Below, piece after piece: positions 9,909-21,420 of a stretch of 64,000 nt of DNA. Where the stretch lies: the NCBI GenBank assembly GCA_016271365.2, contig CM028131.1:285329001-285393000 (forward strand), read 5' to 3'. The stretch is from Neoceratodus forsteri (lineage: Eukaryota; Chordata; Ceratodontiformes; Ceratodontidae). Numbering within the stretch: the stretch's first letter is position 1; each line of letters begins with the position of its first letter. The notes under the pieces are model-generated. The model made no database searches. It was not told the DNA's origin and was given only the letters and a program-made list of their open reading frames with translations. The position numbers and the translations under genes were made by a program.

Positions 9909-12246
9909 TGGGTGACATTTTCAAAAGAGATGCGCTCAGCGCTTCAGAGATGCACCGGCGTATCTCGGAGATGCGCCCAATTGTGATATTCAAAGGGCAG
10001 AAATGGTCTGGCGCATCTCAGATGCGTCGAGCTTACCCCAGATGCACCTAAGACCACTTATAATGATATTCAGTGCATCCGGATGGGGTGTGTACTTGAA
10101 TACAAGGCACATCCCTATTTTCAGATCAAAATGTGGGCACATCTTGGGCGCATCTCCCAAGACACTCCCAAAAGAGATAGGACTAAAAGAAGTAGTCCTA
10201 AGTGCAAGCTCCCAACAGGCAGCTACCAGGGTAGCAGGCTGTGTGAGCACCAGTGTGGTATCTGAATGTAATTGTTAACAGTAAAGATAGTACACTGAAC
10301 AGTGTGTGCTACTGTGCAGTGCATATTGTGAGCACAGTCTGATGTGTACGTGAAAGACACCATTCTACACAGGTTGGCTGAACTGCTGGTTGTGTTATCC
10401 TATTGAGGGAATAGAAAGGCAGCACTGGAAATATGGAGGGCGCATCATTCCTGAAAGTGGATATAATGAGGTGTGAGAGGAGAGTGGGGACATTCCTAAT
10501 GGCCAGCCAGTGGGTGGGTGTGGAGGACACCGTGCCCACACAACACACTCTGTGGCACAACACATGGCAGGAGGCAATGCTGGGGGGGGAGCAATGACAG
10601 GGAAAGTGCAAGGGCCAACACCCATATGGAACATGGCACTGGGTGGCCTGCCGGACTAGGGCCTACAAACACAGTGCCAGTGGTGTGCCAGAGTGCGGGC
10701 TGGGCAGGTGCTTAGCACAGCAGGCACAGTTGGTAGGGCAGCAGGCACTGAAAATGGTGGGGCATGACAAATAACCATGGCTGGACAGGACAGTGGCTGG
10801 TGGGCCCACTAGAATGGATGGGGAAGTGCAGGACAGGAGAGTGGCATGCATGGGCACAGTAACAGCATATCTGGATGTGGCCCAGGTCCCACTGGATGTA
10901 GTGTAGCACATGCTGTAACTTGAGGAATGTAAGCAAACATACCCCCAGGGCTGCAGTACCTGATGCTCACCTGTGGGGTGGGGTGGCACATGGCAGCCCA
11001 AGCTGTGCTCAGCACATGCAAATGAGGTTTGGAGCAACTATAATGAGATACCAAGCAGTTGAGTTGGGCCTGAACTGGGCCATGAGCTCATTTGTATGTT
11101 CTGGCTGAAAACAGCAATTTTGCTCCCAGCCCATCTCAATCAGCAAAGCGCATTCTGATTAGTTTGGCCCATCTCCTTAGGGAGCATTTCCACACATAAG
11201 AAAATACGGTGTACTGCACTTTACATGCACGGCAGAGCATTCTGGCAGTAACGGCCATGTATCATGCATTTCCCAGCACTGTGCAGTGATGGGCTATTGT
11301 CCCTTACATCACGCATCCCTATAGTGCATCTGTGACATGAGCGGAGTGGACCGCGTATGCCCATCATGCATTGTGCATGACCCAGCCACTGTCACTGCAG
11401 TGCCCCATCTGTGCACACCACCTCCAGGTGGCCCTCTGTGACATATGCCCCATGCACAGGCTGCAGGGCCCAGGGCCCTTACCTGGAGCACTACTGGGTT
11501 GGCCAACCTGTTGGCACTAGTGCTGCCCCTGGAGGGCAACCTGCTTGGGGCAGAAGCCTTGCAGGAGGGCCAGGCTGTTGTGCTGGTCAGGGTGGCAGGG
11601 CACTATGTGCGCTGCAATGGTATGCCACACACTGCAGAACAGTGTTGGCACTGTTCTGGTGCTCTCAGCCACTGGCCTGTGGTCCACTGTGCCTGTGGTG
11701 TGGCTACCATGTCCACCCTGCCTAATTCCTGTGCACTTGTACTTCTGTGCATGGCCAGACCTTGTTGTCCATAGCACCACAAGTGCTGTGGGACATTTTC
11801 CCTGGCCCACTGTACCTGTTTGCCCCCTGGGTATGTGCTGTGTGTGTGGTGCTTCGTACTGTGCCCATGTGGGCTGTGTCTGTTCCCATTTTGCACTTTT
11901 GCAGTGCCACTCTCCACCCCTTTGGCCTTCGGCTACTTCCCTCCCTGTTTCAGCTGTTCCACAGCACTCATGTCCCATCAGCATTCCTGCCCTGTTACTC
12001 CAGTGTTCCTGGCTGAGATGCTCCTAATTGGTATTTTCAGTGCTCCCAGATGTGCTCAGTGCAGTCAAGATGCACTGGCCTATTTCAGGTTGGGCCATTG
12101 CACATCTTTGGTATTTTCAGAAGGGATGCGCCGGGAGCATCTTTTAACGCATCTTCTGAAAATACCAATTTTTTCATTCGGCGCATCTCATTTGCGCTGG
12201 CACATCTGAGATGTGCTGAGCACATCTTCTTTGAAAATGCCACCCA
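9909..12246. mobile_element. 2.3-kb TIR element, probably non-autonomous DNA transposon
   Basis: The left end 'tgggtgacattttcaaa' and the complement of the right end 'tgggtggcattttcaaa' match over about 33 bp with a few differences. The word 'gatgcgc' and its complement recur near both ends. A second internal palindrome (arms 12108-12123 and 12153-12168, 16 bp perfect) lies near the right end. The interior is GC-rich with overlapping ORFs on both strands, none with a recognised transposase motif. No target duplication is visible, so the superfamily is open. Confidence 0.65.
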
Positions 12247-13859
12247 GTGAGTCTGGTTGCATAAAAGTTCAAGACTTTTGTCAACTTTTCTGGTCAGATG
12301 GAATGGTATTGTGAGTTGCCTTAACTAGTTCCTGACAAGATGGGGTAAGGTCTACAAAATCAACCAATGAATTCTACAAACTGTCACACCATCTGACTCT
12401 GTAAGTCCCAGAACAATTGACAAATTTCTTGCAAAGAATTTTGCTTGATCAAGTACATAAGAGAGTACACAAGAGAGTCCTGAGAAGAACAGGGCTTAGA
12501 AGTCCCAGGAAGATTCTCTTAGTGAATACTGGGTGCAACAGAATCCAGCTGGAGAAAGGGAGGATCTGAATGAACGAGTTGCAGATTATCAGAAGGAAGT
12601 CCTGATTCTAAAAGGATGGTTGTCTCAAGTGCATCTTCATTACTGGGAGGACTGGGATATCTGGGAATGTGTTGCTCAGATACCCGTGCTTCAGACGATT
12701 GATATGGACTTTGTTAAGCACAATTTACTGTGTTTGAGAAGAGCTCTCAAAGCAAAGTGCTTTTTGCTATAATTTTCAGTTTCAAAATTGTTTTGCTTTA
12801 TGTAAATTTAGGTGCTTGTGAAAGACAACCCTGTAGGCTCCAGGAAGATATAAAATTTGTGTGGTAGATATTCATTGGAAGTCAGAAGGATCAACACATT
12901 TATTTAGTGTGATCTTTCTACTCTGATGTGGTTAATTTTAATACTATAGTTTAAACCCTTTCTGTATGTGCCTTTGGTGGTGTCTGATATTGAGAACCTA
13001 AGTGTCATTTGTGGGTATTTTGTCTGTTTTGGTAGGTACTTTATTTTCTCTGTTAAACAACTGAGTATACCTATTGCCTAATACTTTATAGTACATTGTA
13101 TCTTTTTGCACAGTCTCTGATTTTTTCTTCTTTCTCCAGTGTTTTAGAACTGTTAAGTTATTGTGGCAGAGGTGTGGTACTGTGTTCTTTCTTGTAGTTC
13201 AATGTGCTTTTGGGACTGCTGATTTTTACTGGTTTAAAAGATTACATTTTTTTTTCTATTTAAAAAAGCTACATTAACTTGGTATGTTGTCACCTGTTTG
13301 TTGTTGCTAAGTAGCAGATGTTTTTGCATTGTGCTCTGGTTCTGTGATAGAATCTGTATTAGTAGAAGGTAGATTTTTGTGATTGTAGTTACCTTTTGAT
13401 GGTAAGGGTAAAGAGCTGAGATAGAAATGTATGCATTTTTGAATGTTATAGAAGCCAGAAGGGGAAAGAAGCATATTCAATTCAATGCTTTACAGTAATT
13501 GGTAATTGCTATTTTTCTTTTAAACTTAGATTGTGGGCTTTTAGTGACACTGTACTTTTTTTGTTGTCTTTACTTAGAACTGTTTTTGGGCTGTTGAAAA
13601 TTTAAAACGTAGTGGTGGTGTATTTCTTTGCTGTCTTTAATTGCTGCAAATTTTCGCCCCCCTTCCCCAACTCTTAATTATATGCCCTGTTAAATCTGAT
13701 TGACAGGAGCTAAACACAGGGTATAGTAAGGGGTGTGGAGTAGGAGGGGCATAAGGGTGAAGAAGCCCACCCTCAGCACGACAAGTGTTTTGATTCATTT
13801 ATTTATTTCTTGGTTAATTTTCTTTTTTTAAAAAGAAAAGTATCTGAGGATCAGTGGCA
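12247..13859. other. Unassigned AT-rich DNA
   Basis: T-rich sequence with one 79-codon open frame (12533-12772) that resembles nothing I recognise and is probably chance. The 3' part (13680-13860) may be 5' UTR of the following CR1, but the CR1 start cannot be fixed without a consensus. Confidence 0.4.
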
Positions 13860-14015
13860 GGATTTTTAGGACAGTAAATTGATAGAAAGGGAACTAGGAG
13901 AGCTTCAGTAGCAGACAAGTAGTGAATAGCAGTATAATTGCAGTATAATGTGGGGAGTGGTGCAATGTAGTGGCTGTAGGGCAGCCATATTCAGGCAGAC
14001 CTTCTGGACACTGAG

Positions 14016-14882
14016 GTGCTGCCCTATCTGCATGCATCTCTCTCTGGACTGCGGGATGAGGTAGCCAGACTCAGAGCAGAAGTAAACTGGGTCAGGAGTA
14101 CCATCACCCCTATCCAGAGACCACCCAGTCCAATGCAACTGCCTCAAAGGATGCCAAGAATGAGGAGCACTTGGATGACAGTGGGCTCAGGGAGGGTTAG
14201 AGCGGTCAGGCAGAGGCACATCCCAGATCCTGTTCCACTCAAGAACTCATATGCCACACTGGCAAACGGGGACAACCAAATAGAGGTACCCAGAGAAGTA
14301 GAAGGAAAGGATGTGGAGGTTAGCCAAGGAGGTGACCTCAGCGGGGAAAGCAGTGGATCCCAGAGGAGAAGGAAGCGAATCCTGGTGGGGGACTCCATCA
14401 TAAGAGGGATCCAGCTAGGAACACAGGAGGGGGAGGACAGGGAGGTGAGGTGCCTACCAGGTGCCATGGCATGGAGGGATGGAAGGAAGATCCTGGGGAT
14501 CACTGGGAAGGCAAGACGGGAGGGTGAGCTGGATGTCATTATCCACCTAGGTACTAATGACCTGGCAAATGGGGAACCAAAGAAAGTTCAGGAAGAGTTT
14601 AGGAAATTGGGGAGGGGTCTCAAGCAAGTAGCTACTTCTGTCACTTTCTCAGAAGTACTACCTGTGAGAGGCAAGGGAGAGCATAGGGGTGCATGCACCA
14701 GGAACTTTAACTCATGGTTGAAGAACTGGTGTTGTGAGGAAGGGTTTGGATTCATTGGTGACTGGGGACCCACCTGGAAGGATGGAGGTTTGTTCAAGCC
14801 TGACGGCCTGCATCCATCCTGGAGGGGAATCCAAGCACTCAATGATAAGTTTAAATGCTACATTGACAAGCATTTAAACTAG
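14016..14882 (+). CDS. CR1 ORF1 protein with SGNH/GDSL esterase domain
   Basis: An open 288-codon frame, complete to its stop. Residues 8-30 have a heptad-like run suited to a short coiled coil; 115-122 are basic. From 121 an SGNH-hydrolase fold can be read: GDS with the likely nucleophile S127, GTND at 179-182, and DGLH at 263-266 giving the Asp and His. Esterase ORF1 proteins are known from CR1/L2-type LINEs and are thought to act in the retrotransposition particle. The start codon is uncertain, since the natural ORF1 may begin upstream. This is the best-preserved coding sequence in the window, although its partner ORF2 is broken. Confidence 0.85.
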   Translation: MLPYLHASLSGLRDEVARLRAEVNWVRSTITPIQRPPSPMQLPQRMPRMRSTWMTVGSGRVRAVRQRHIPDPVPLKNSYATLANGDNQIEVPREVEGKDVEVSQGGDLSGESSGSQRRRKRILVGDSIIRGIQLGTQEGEDREVRCLPGAMAWRDGRKILGITGKARREGELDVIIHLGTNDLANGEPKKVQEEFRKLGRGLKQVATSVTFSEVLPVRGKGEHRGACTRNFNSWLKNWCCEEGFGFIGDWGPTWKDGGLFKPDGLHPSWRGIQALNDKFKCYIDKHLN

Positions 14883-14965
14883 CGAAGGGGTGTGGCAGGC
14901 CAGCAAGGAGGGTACCTACTTGCTCATCCTCCACAGCTAACAGTGGAACCAGTGAACCAGAGGAG

Positions 14966-15611
14966 TTGCTGTCTTTACAAAGCAGTGTGCAAAAGATGGA
15001 GATTAGCGCCCAAGAGGTGGATAGGCAGAAAAGGGGCAAAATTCAGCAGAAGGGCAGACAGCAAGGAGAACCAGGGATAAAGGACAACCAAGGAAGGGGC
15101 TGGATTAGAACAGCAAAACAGTCTAGGGAGGTCAAATCATGGAAAGCCATGTGTGCAAATACCAGGAGCCTTAGCAACAAGATGGAAGATCTGGAGGCTG
15201 TCATGGTGCAGTCAGACCTGGACATTGTGGCCATCACTGAAACCTGGTGTAATGATAACCACGACTGGGAGATGGCCATACCTGGCTACAACATATTCAG
15301 AAGAGACAGGGCAGGCAGAAAGGGAGGAGGAGTGGCACTGTATGTGAAAAATGACATAAGGGCCACAGAGATCCAGGAGGAACAAAATGGGGGAGAGATA
15401 CTGTGGGTGAAGCTGGAAAGGAAAATGGGGCCAGCCATCCGCACAGGTGTGGTCTATAGGCCACCAGCCCAGGAGTAAGAAACAGATATGGAGATGATGC
15501 TAGCCATCCAAAGGATGGCAGACAAGGGTGAGGTAGTACTGGTTGGAGACTTCAATATTCCAGATGTGGACTGGAGCATCCCAGCAGCAGCATCAACTAG
15601 GAGCAGATTTA
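14966..15611 (+). pseudogene. CR1-A ORF2, endonuclease segment
   Basis: The AP-type endonuclease reads from about 15130: a CANTRSLSNK start, DIVAITETW (catalytic Glu in TETW), a RKGGGVALYV block and GVVYRPP. One in-frame stop (TAA at 15476-15478) breaks it. The same frame continues with VVLVGDFNIPDVDW up to the CR1-C insertion. Apart from this stop and the insertion, the segment is in frame. Confidence 0.85.
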
Positions 15612-17962
15612 CATAGAAACATAGAATTTGACCACAGATAAGGACAGCTTGGCCCACCCAGTCTGCCCATTTCCCTACCTACTGGATAAGCTGCAGATCC
15701 TAGTTAACCAGCAGCCTACTTCTTCCTACCCCACCCCTAGAATTGCCTTATGACTGTCCCATGCACGCTTGAATTCCACCACTGTTTTTGATTCCACAAC
15801 CTCCTCCGGAAGGCCGTTCCAGGCATCCACAACCCTCTCTGTGAAAAAATACTTCTTTAAATTACCTCTGAGCTGCCCCCCTCTATATTCAAATTGTGCC
15901 CTCTTGTTCTTCCACACCTCTTTTTTTGAAAGATGCTACCCTCTTGGACTTTGTTGATTCCCTTGAGGTACTTGAAAGTTTCTATCATGTCCCCCCTCTC
16001 CCTCCTTTCCTCGAGGCTATACATATTAAGCTCCTTAAGTCTCTCTTCATATGTCTTCCGGTGCAGACCCTGCACCATTTTAGTTGCCCTCCTCTGGACA
16101 GCTTCCATCCTGTCTATGTCTTTGTGGAGATTGGGTCTCCAGAACTGCACACAGTACTCCAGATGGGTCTCACCAGCTGTCTGTACAGAGGGATAATAAC
16201 TTCCTGTTTTCTACTGGTGATGCCTCTCCCTATGCATCCCAGTATCCCCCAGCCCTCCTTGCTGCCCTCTCACATTGCTTGCCCACCTTTAGGTCATCTG
16301 ATATGACTACCCACAGGTCCCTTTCCATTTTTGTTGTTGTTAGTATCTCACCCCCCATTGTGTACTCTTCCCCTGGGTTTTTGTTTCCCAGGTGCATTAC
16401 CTTGCACTTCTTAGCATTGAATCTAAGCTGCCATACATTTGACCATTCCTCTAACCTTGCCAAGTCCCTTCTCATCCTTTCCACGCCACCTGTGCATCAA
16501 CTCTGTTGCAGATCTTTGTGTCATCTGCAAAGAGACAAACTTTCCTTCCAGTCCTTCTGCAATGTAAGCATAAAGACATTGAAGAGGACTAGTCCTAATC
16601 TGAACCCTGCAGTACCCCACTAGTAACCCTCCTTTCTTCTGAGTGGACTCCATTTACTATTACTCTCTGTGTCCTATTCTCCAGCCAATTCTTTATCCAG
16701 GCTGTCATCTTGGGACCCTCCTGGCTGGCTAACTTGTATATTAATCTTTTGTGTGGGACTGTGTCAAATGCCTTGCTAAAGTCTAGGTAGGCCATGTCCA
16801 CAGCCCTCCCTGATCTACTACTTTGGTCACCCAGTCAAAGAAATCTATCAGATTAGTCTGGCATGACCTTCCCACTGTGAATCCATGCTGCCTAGGGTCC
16901 TGGCCCTCTGGCCTCTAGATACTAGACAATTCTTTCCTTCAGAAGTGATTTCATCATTTTCCCTATCACTGAGGTTAAACTAACAGGTCTGTAGTTTCCT
17001 GCTTCTGCCTTGCTTCCACTTTTGTGAAGGGGAATCACATCTGCCCTCCTCCAGTCCTCGGGTACCACCCCATCTTCCCATGATTTGTTAAAAAGGGTAG
17101 TCAGTGGTGTCACTAGTTCTACCCTTAGCTCTTTTAGAATTCTGGGATGAATCCCATCAGGCCCCATTGCTTTGTCCACTTTCAGTTTTAAGAGTTCTTT
17201 CAGAACCTTTTCTTCTGTAAATGGGCTGGTATCAACTTCTGTATCCAGAGTGTTTCTACGGTTTGTTTTATGTACCTCCCCCTCTTCATTTGTAAATACT
17301 GAGCAAAAATATTTGTTTAGTATCTCTGCCTTTTCACAGTCTCCCTCTGCCCACCCTCTCTCCCCTTTTTTAAGCCTCACTATCCCTCCCTTGGTCTTCC
17401 TTTGCTCCCTGATGTACCTATAAAAGGTTTTATCCCCCTTCTTAACTGAGTTGGCTATCTTTTCCTCGGTTTGGGCCTTTGCTGTTCTGACTGCCTTCCC
17501 AGCCTCCTTTTGCTTTAACTGATACAGTTCTCTGTCCTGCTCCTTCTGCGATTCCTTGTACTTCCTGAATGCTTTCTTTTCTCTTGAACCTTCCTGCCAC
17601 TTCCTTTGAGAACCATAGTGGTTTCTTACATTGTTTTGTTTTGTTTATTTGCTTCACACAAAGGCTTGTTACCTCTGTGATGCCAGTTTTTATTATTCCC
17701 CATTGTTCTTCCACCCTCCTTCCTACCCATTTGCTAGTGCATTCCTTAGGCACTCACCCATTTTGGCAAAGTCAGCCCTCCTAAACTCCAGTACTTTTGT
17801 CTTTGTATGGCTTGACTCTATTGCTGTGTTTGTTGTGAACCATACTGTTCGATGGTCGCTAGTTCGCAGATGGCTACCCACTTCTACATCTGTGATCCTC
17901 TCTCCATCTCCATTTGAGAGAATCAAGTCTAATATTGCTCCCTCTCGAGTGGGCTCCAGTAC
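15612..17962 (-). mobile_element. CR1-C, main segment (RT to 3' end), inserted in CR1-A
   Basis: Reads on the minus strand from 17962 to its 3' tail at 15612 (plus-strand 'catagaaacataga'). The broken ORF2 shows ILDLILSNGD (about 17920), the RT fingers DKAMGPDGIHPRIL (about 17160) with YRPVSLTSVIGK (about 16965), and DFSKAFDTVPHKRL (about 16770). After a damaged catalytic region come MHLGNKNPGEEYTMGG (about 16380) and the C-terminal domain (15860-16150). Several frameshifts. The 5' end is truncated in the endonuclease; that piece lies at 18836-19024 because CR1-B is inserted between. Confidence 0.88.
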
Positions 17963-17967
17963 TAGTT

Positions 17968-18830
17968 ACATAGATACATAGATACATAGACAGTGTCAGC
18001 AGATAAGGGCCTATGGCCCACCTAGTCTGCCCATTTGAGCTTGTAAGTTCAGTTTGTTTTCCTAGAAGTCTATTTCCCCTTACCCCTGACCTCTAGAATT
18101 CCTTTATGTCTATCCCATGCATTCTTAAATCCGTGATTGTTTCAGCCCCACCACTTCCTCTGGCAGGGTGTTCCACTTGTCCACCACCCGTTCTGTGAAG
18201 AAATTCTTTCTCATGTTTCCTCTGAATCATCCTCCTCCAACTTCATCCCATGCCCTCTAGTCCTGAAACATCTTTTCGCTTAAAGATAGTGTTTTCCTGC
18301 ACCCTGTTCCTCCCTGTAAGATACTTGTATGTCTCTATCATATCCCTCTCTCCTCCTCTCCTCCAGGAGTACATGTTCAGTTCCTTCAACCTGTCTTCAT
18401 AGGACTTATGATGCAACCCATGCACCATCTTTGTTGCCCTCCTCTGAACCTTCTCTACCCTGTCTATGTCCTTATGTAGGTATGGTCTCCAGAACTGTAC
18501 ACTGTACTCCAGGTGGGGCCTCACTAGTGTCTTGTATAGCTGAATTATGACCTCCCTTTTCCTGCTGGTGATGCCCCTGCCTATACATCCCAGCATCCTA
18601 TTTGCTTTACCTGATGCCTTGTCACACTGTTTCCCTACCTTGAGGTCATCAGAGATGACAACCCCAAGATCCCTTTCCTGCTTGGTGCATGCTATATCCT
18701 CACCCCCCAACTGATATATTGTGCCAGGGTTTTTGTGCCCCATATGCATTATCTTGCACTTCTTTGCATTGAATTTCAACTGCCAAACCCTTGACCATTC
18801 TTCAAGTTTCTGCAGGTCCCTTGTTGTCTG
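17968..18830 (-). mobile_element. CR1-B, 5'-truncated, inserted in CR1-C
   Basis: An 863-bp 3' piece on the minus strand, starting in late RT (RDLQKLEEWSRVWQLKF) and running through MHMGHKNPGTIYQLGG, KQERDLGVVISDDLK and VRPHLEYSVQFW to a 3' end with 'ctatgtatctatgt'. The 5-bp TAGTT flanks it (17963-17967 and 18831-18835). Removing it joins CR1-C's ACLRQL to LEPTREGAI without loss. It belongs to the same subfamily as CR1-A (GTIYQLGGEDIAC), not CR1-C. Confidence 0.88.
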
Positions 18831-18835
18831 TAGTT

Positions 18836-19024
18836 GTCTAAGGCATGCTCCCTGTAGGGCATCTAGCATAACTGCACTCTTCGAAGTGGCAGCTGCAACT
18901 GCACTCCAGTTAACATCTGGCATATTCAGATCACCCATCAGCAATATCTCCCCTTTTTCTGCCATTCTAAGTATACTTTCTATCACTTCCTTGTCCATTT
19001 CCTCCCCCTGAGAAGGGGGTCTGT
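18836..19024 (-). mobile_element. CR1-C, 5' segment (endonuclease piece)
   Basis: Minus-strand reading YRPPSQGEEMDKEVIE, then GDLNMPDVNW and DALQGACLRQL: the end of the CR1 endonuclease. It begins at the truncated 5' end of CR1-C, next to the right ATTTA of its target duplication, and continues at 17962 once CR1-B is removed. Confidence 0.85.
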
Positions 19025-21415
19025 ATTTATCCTGGACTCCCTTCAGGGTGCCTTCCTCAAGCCACTGGTCATGGAACCAATTCGGCAGAAGGAAATACTG
19101 GACCTTGTGCTCACAAACAGGGACAGTGTGATGGGGGTGACAGTGGGCGAGCACCTGGGGAACAGTGACCACCAGTCATTGTGGTTTGAAATCACAGAAA
19201 GAGCAGAACCAAACCACACAAAAAAACATATCCTGGATTTTAGGGGGGCAGACTTTGGGAAAATGGGGAGATACTTGAAAGAGGCATTAAGGGGAATGGG
19301 GCAGGAATCAGGGGTTGAGGAACAGTGGGCAGTATTTAAAATGGGGATTACAAGAGCAACAGAATTATGTATTAAGCAGGTTAGCAAGAGGAAAAGGAAG
19401 AGGAGACCATTATGGTTTTCCAAAGAGGAAGCAAAGAAAGTGAAAGCCAAAAAGATTGCATTCAGGCAATACAAAAAGACACAGGCAGAAGGGGATAGGG
19501 AGAAGTACCAGGAGAAGCAAAGGGAGGCAGGGAGATCAGTAAGGGAAGCCAAAGCTCAGAAGAAGAACACATTGCAAAATCAGTGGGTAGAGGGACAAAC
19601 CTTTACAGGTACATAAGTGAAAAAAGAAAGGCAAAGGGAGGGATAGTGAGAGTGAAGGGGGAGGATGGGGGCTGTGTGGAGGATGACAACAGTAAAGCTG
19701 ACATATTGAACAGGTATTTCTGCTCAGTCTTTACTGAGGAAGAGGAGGGTAATGGGTCTGAACAGAGTACAAGGGGCGAGAATGGTGCAGAAATGGACAC
19801 AAGTCCCTTTACACGAGAAAGGGTCCTGAAGGAACTGGAAGTAATAAGAGTTGATAAAGCAATGGGGCCAGATGGGGTGCACCCCAGGGTCCTTAAAGAA
19901 CTAAGAGAGGTGGTGGCTGAACCTCTGGCTATCCTGTTTAGCCGATCACTGGAAACAGGGGAGGTACCCAAAGACTGGAGGATAGCAGATGTAGTCCCCT
20001 TATACAAAAGTGGGAACAAAGAGGAAGGGAACTACAGACCAGTCAGCCTCACCTCGGTAGTGGGGAAGATCATGGAAGCACTACTGAAGGAGAGGTTGGT
20101 GGAACATCTGGTTGTCAATGGACTACAGGACCCAAGGCAGCATGGTTTCACCAGGGGGAGGTCATGTCAGACCACTGAATTTTTTGACTGGGTGACTAGG
20201 GAGGTGGATCGGGGAGGGCAGTGGACATGGCCTATCTGGACTTCAGCAAGGCCTTTGACACTGTGCCACATAGAAGACTATTGCACAAACTGAGGAATAT
20301 GAGTGTGGGCAGGACAGTAGTGTGGTGGGTAGGTAACTGGCTGGGCGGCAGGACACAGAGGGTGGTGGTAAATGGCTGTCACTCCATAGAGGGAAGAGTG
20401 ACCAGTGGGGTACCACAGGGATCAGTACTGGGACCGGTCCTATTCAATATCTTCATCAGTGACATTGCGCAGGATCTAGAAGGCAGAATTTCACTGTTCG
20501 CTGATGACACAAAGCTCTATAACAGAGTAGACACACCAGAGGGTGTAGACAGAATGAGAAGGGACCTGCAGAAACTTGAAGAATGGTCAGGGGCTTGGCA
20601 GTTGAAATTCAATGCAAGGAAATGCAAATTAATGCATATGGGGCACAAAAACCCTGGCACAATATATCAGTTGGGGGGTGAGGATATAGCATGCATCAAG
20701 CAGGAAAGGGATCTTGGGTTTATCATCTCTGATGACCTCAAGGCAGGGAAACAGTGTGACAAGGCAGCAGGTAAAGCAAATAGGGTGCTGGGATGCATAG
20801 GCAGGGGCATCACCAGCAGGAAAAGGGAGGTCATAATTCCACTATACAAGACACTAGTGAGGCCCACCTGGGTACAGTGTACAGTTCTGGAGACCTTGCC
20901 TATGTAAGGACATAGACAGGGTAGAGAAGGTTCAGAGGAGGGCAACAAAGATGGTGCATGGCTTGCATCACAAGTCCTATGAGGACAGGTTGAAGGAACT
21001 GAACATGTACTCCCTGGAGGAGAGGAGGGAGAGAGGGGATATGATAGAGACATACAAGTATCTTACAGGGAGGAACAGGGTGCAGGAATACACTATTTTT
21101 AAGTGAAAACAATGTTCCAGAACTAGAAGGCATGGGATGAAGTTGGAGGGAGGACAATTCAGAGGAAACGTGAGGAAGAATTTCTTCACAGAATGGGTGG
21201 TGGATAAGTGGAACACCCTGCCAGAGGAAGTGGTGGGGGCTGAAACAATCACGGGATTTAAGAATGCATGGGATAGACATAAAGGAATTCTGGAGGTCAG
21301 GGGTAAGGGGCAACAGACTTCTTGGAAAACATAAACTGAACTTACAAGCTCAAATGGGCAGACTGGGTGGGCCATAGGCCCTTATTTGCCAACACTGTCT
21401 ATGTATCTATGTAAT
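19025..21415 (+). mobile_element. CR1-A, 3' segment (RT to 3' end)
   Basis: Resumes CR1-A exactly where it broke off, with LDSLQGAFLKPL at 19031. It continues to the 3' UTR, which ends with the subfamily tail 'tgtctatgtatctatgta' (21398-21415). Parts: linker region to 19616 with SDHQSLWFEI, RT 19810-20620, C-terminal domain to 21300. Confidence 0.88.
19031..21313 (+). pseudogene. CR1-A ORF2, reverse transcriptase and C-terminal domain
   Basis: RT motifs in order: DKAMGPDGVHPRVLKEL (about 19855), YRPVSLTSVVGKIMEALL (about 20033), QHGFTRGRSC, DFSKAFDTVPHRRLLHKL (about 20238), SGVPQGSVLGPVLF (about 20406) and FADDTKLYN (about 20500). The catalytic FADD pair is kept. Breaks are a stop/frameshift near 19616, a frameshift near 20220 and another near 20880. 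The C-terminal domain shows [16 protein letters not shown] and later KWNTLPEEVV. One of the better-kept RTs here, yet not functional. Confidence 0.85.
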
Positions 21416-21420
21416 TTTGT

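Larger units (their letters stand above)
13860..15611 (+). mobile_element. CR1-A, 5' segment (ORF1 and start of ORF2)
   Basis: First part of the longest CR1 in the window, carrying all of ORF1 and the endonuclease start of ORF2. It stops abruptly at 15611 after a TRSRF reading where CR1-C is inserted, and resumes at 19025. The 5-bp ATTTA is present at 15607-15611 and 19025-19029. The left boundary is approximate. Confidence 0.85.

Noticed and set aside
11411..12027. Overlapping ORFs of 104-160 codons on both strands
   Set aside because: Both strands are open at once because of base composition (few stop-like words). No domain or motif, and low-complexity Cys/His/Trp-rich text typical of chance frames.
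12533..12772. A 79-codon ORF as a small gene
   Set aside because: It lies alone in AT-rich DNA with no upstream signal, motif or second copy; length is within chance.
14016..14882. A host GDSL/SGNH esterase gene
   Set aside because: It is followed by CR1 endonuclease and RT in the same orientation and has no introns; esterase ORF1 proteins are usual in CR1-type LINEs.
18836..19060. Twin-priming (5' inversion) of CR1-A, suggested by an inverted endonuclease piece next to the start of the 3' segment
   Set aside because: The inverted piece is better explained as the truncated 5' end of CR1-C: ATTTA flanks CR1-C, and CR1-A's own endonuclease is found at 15611.
18243..19172. A 309-codon minus-strand ORF that looks like a single protein with endonuclease and RT C-terminal parts
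   Set aside because: It runs by chance across the CR1-C/CR1-B insertion joint (18830-18835) and beyond the CR1-C 5' end into antisense CR1-A. It is a chimera of three elements, not a gene.
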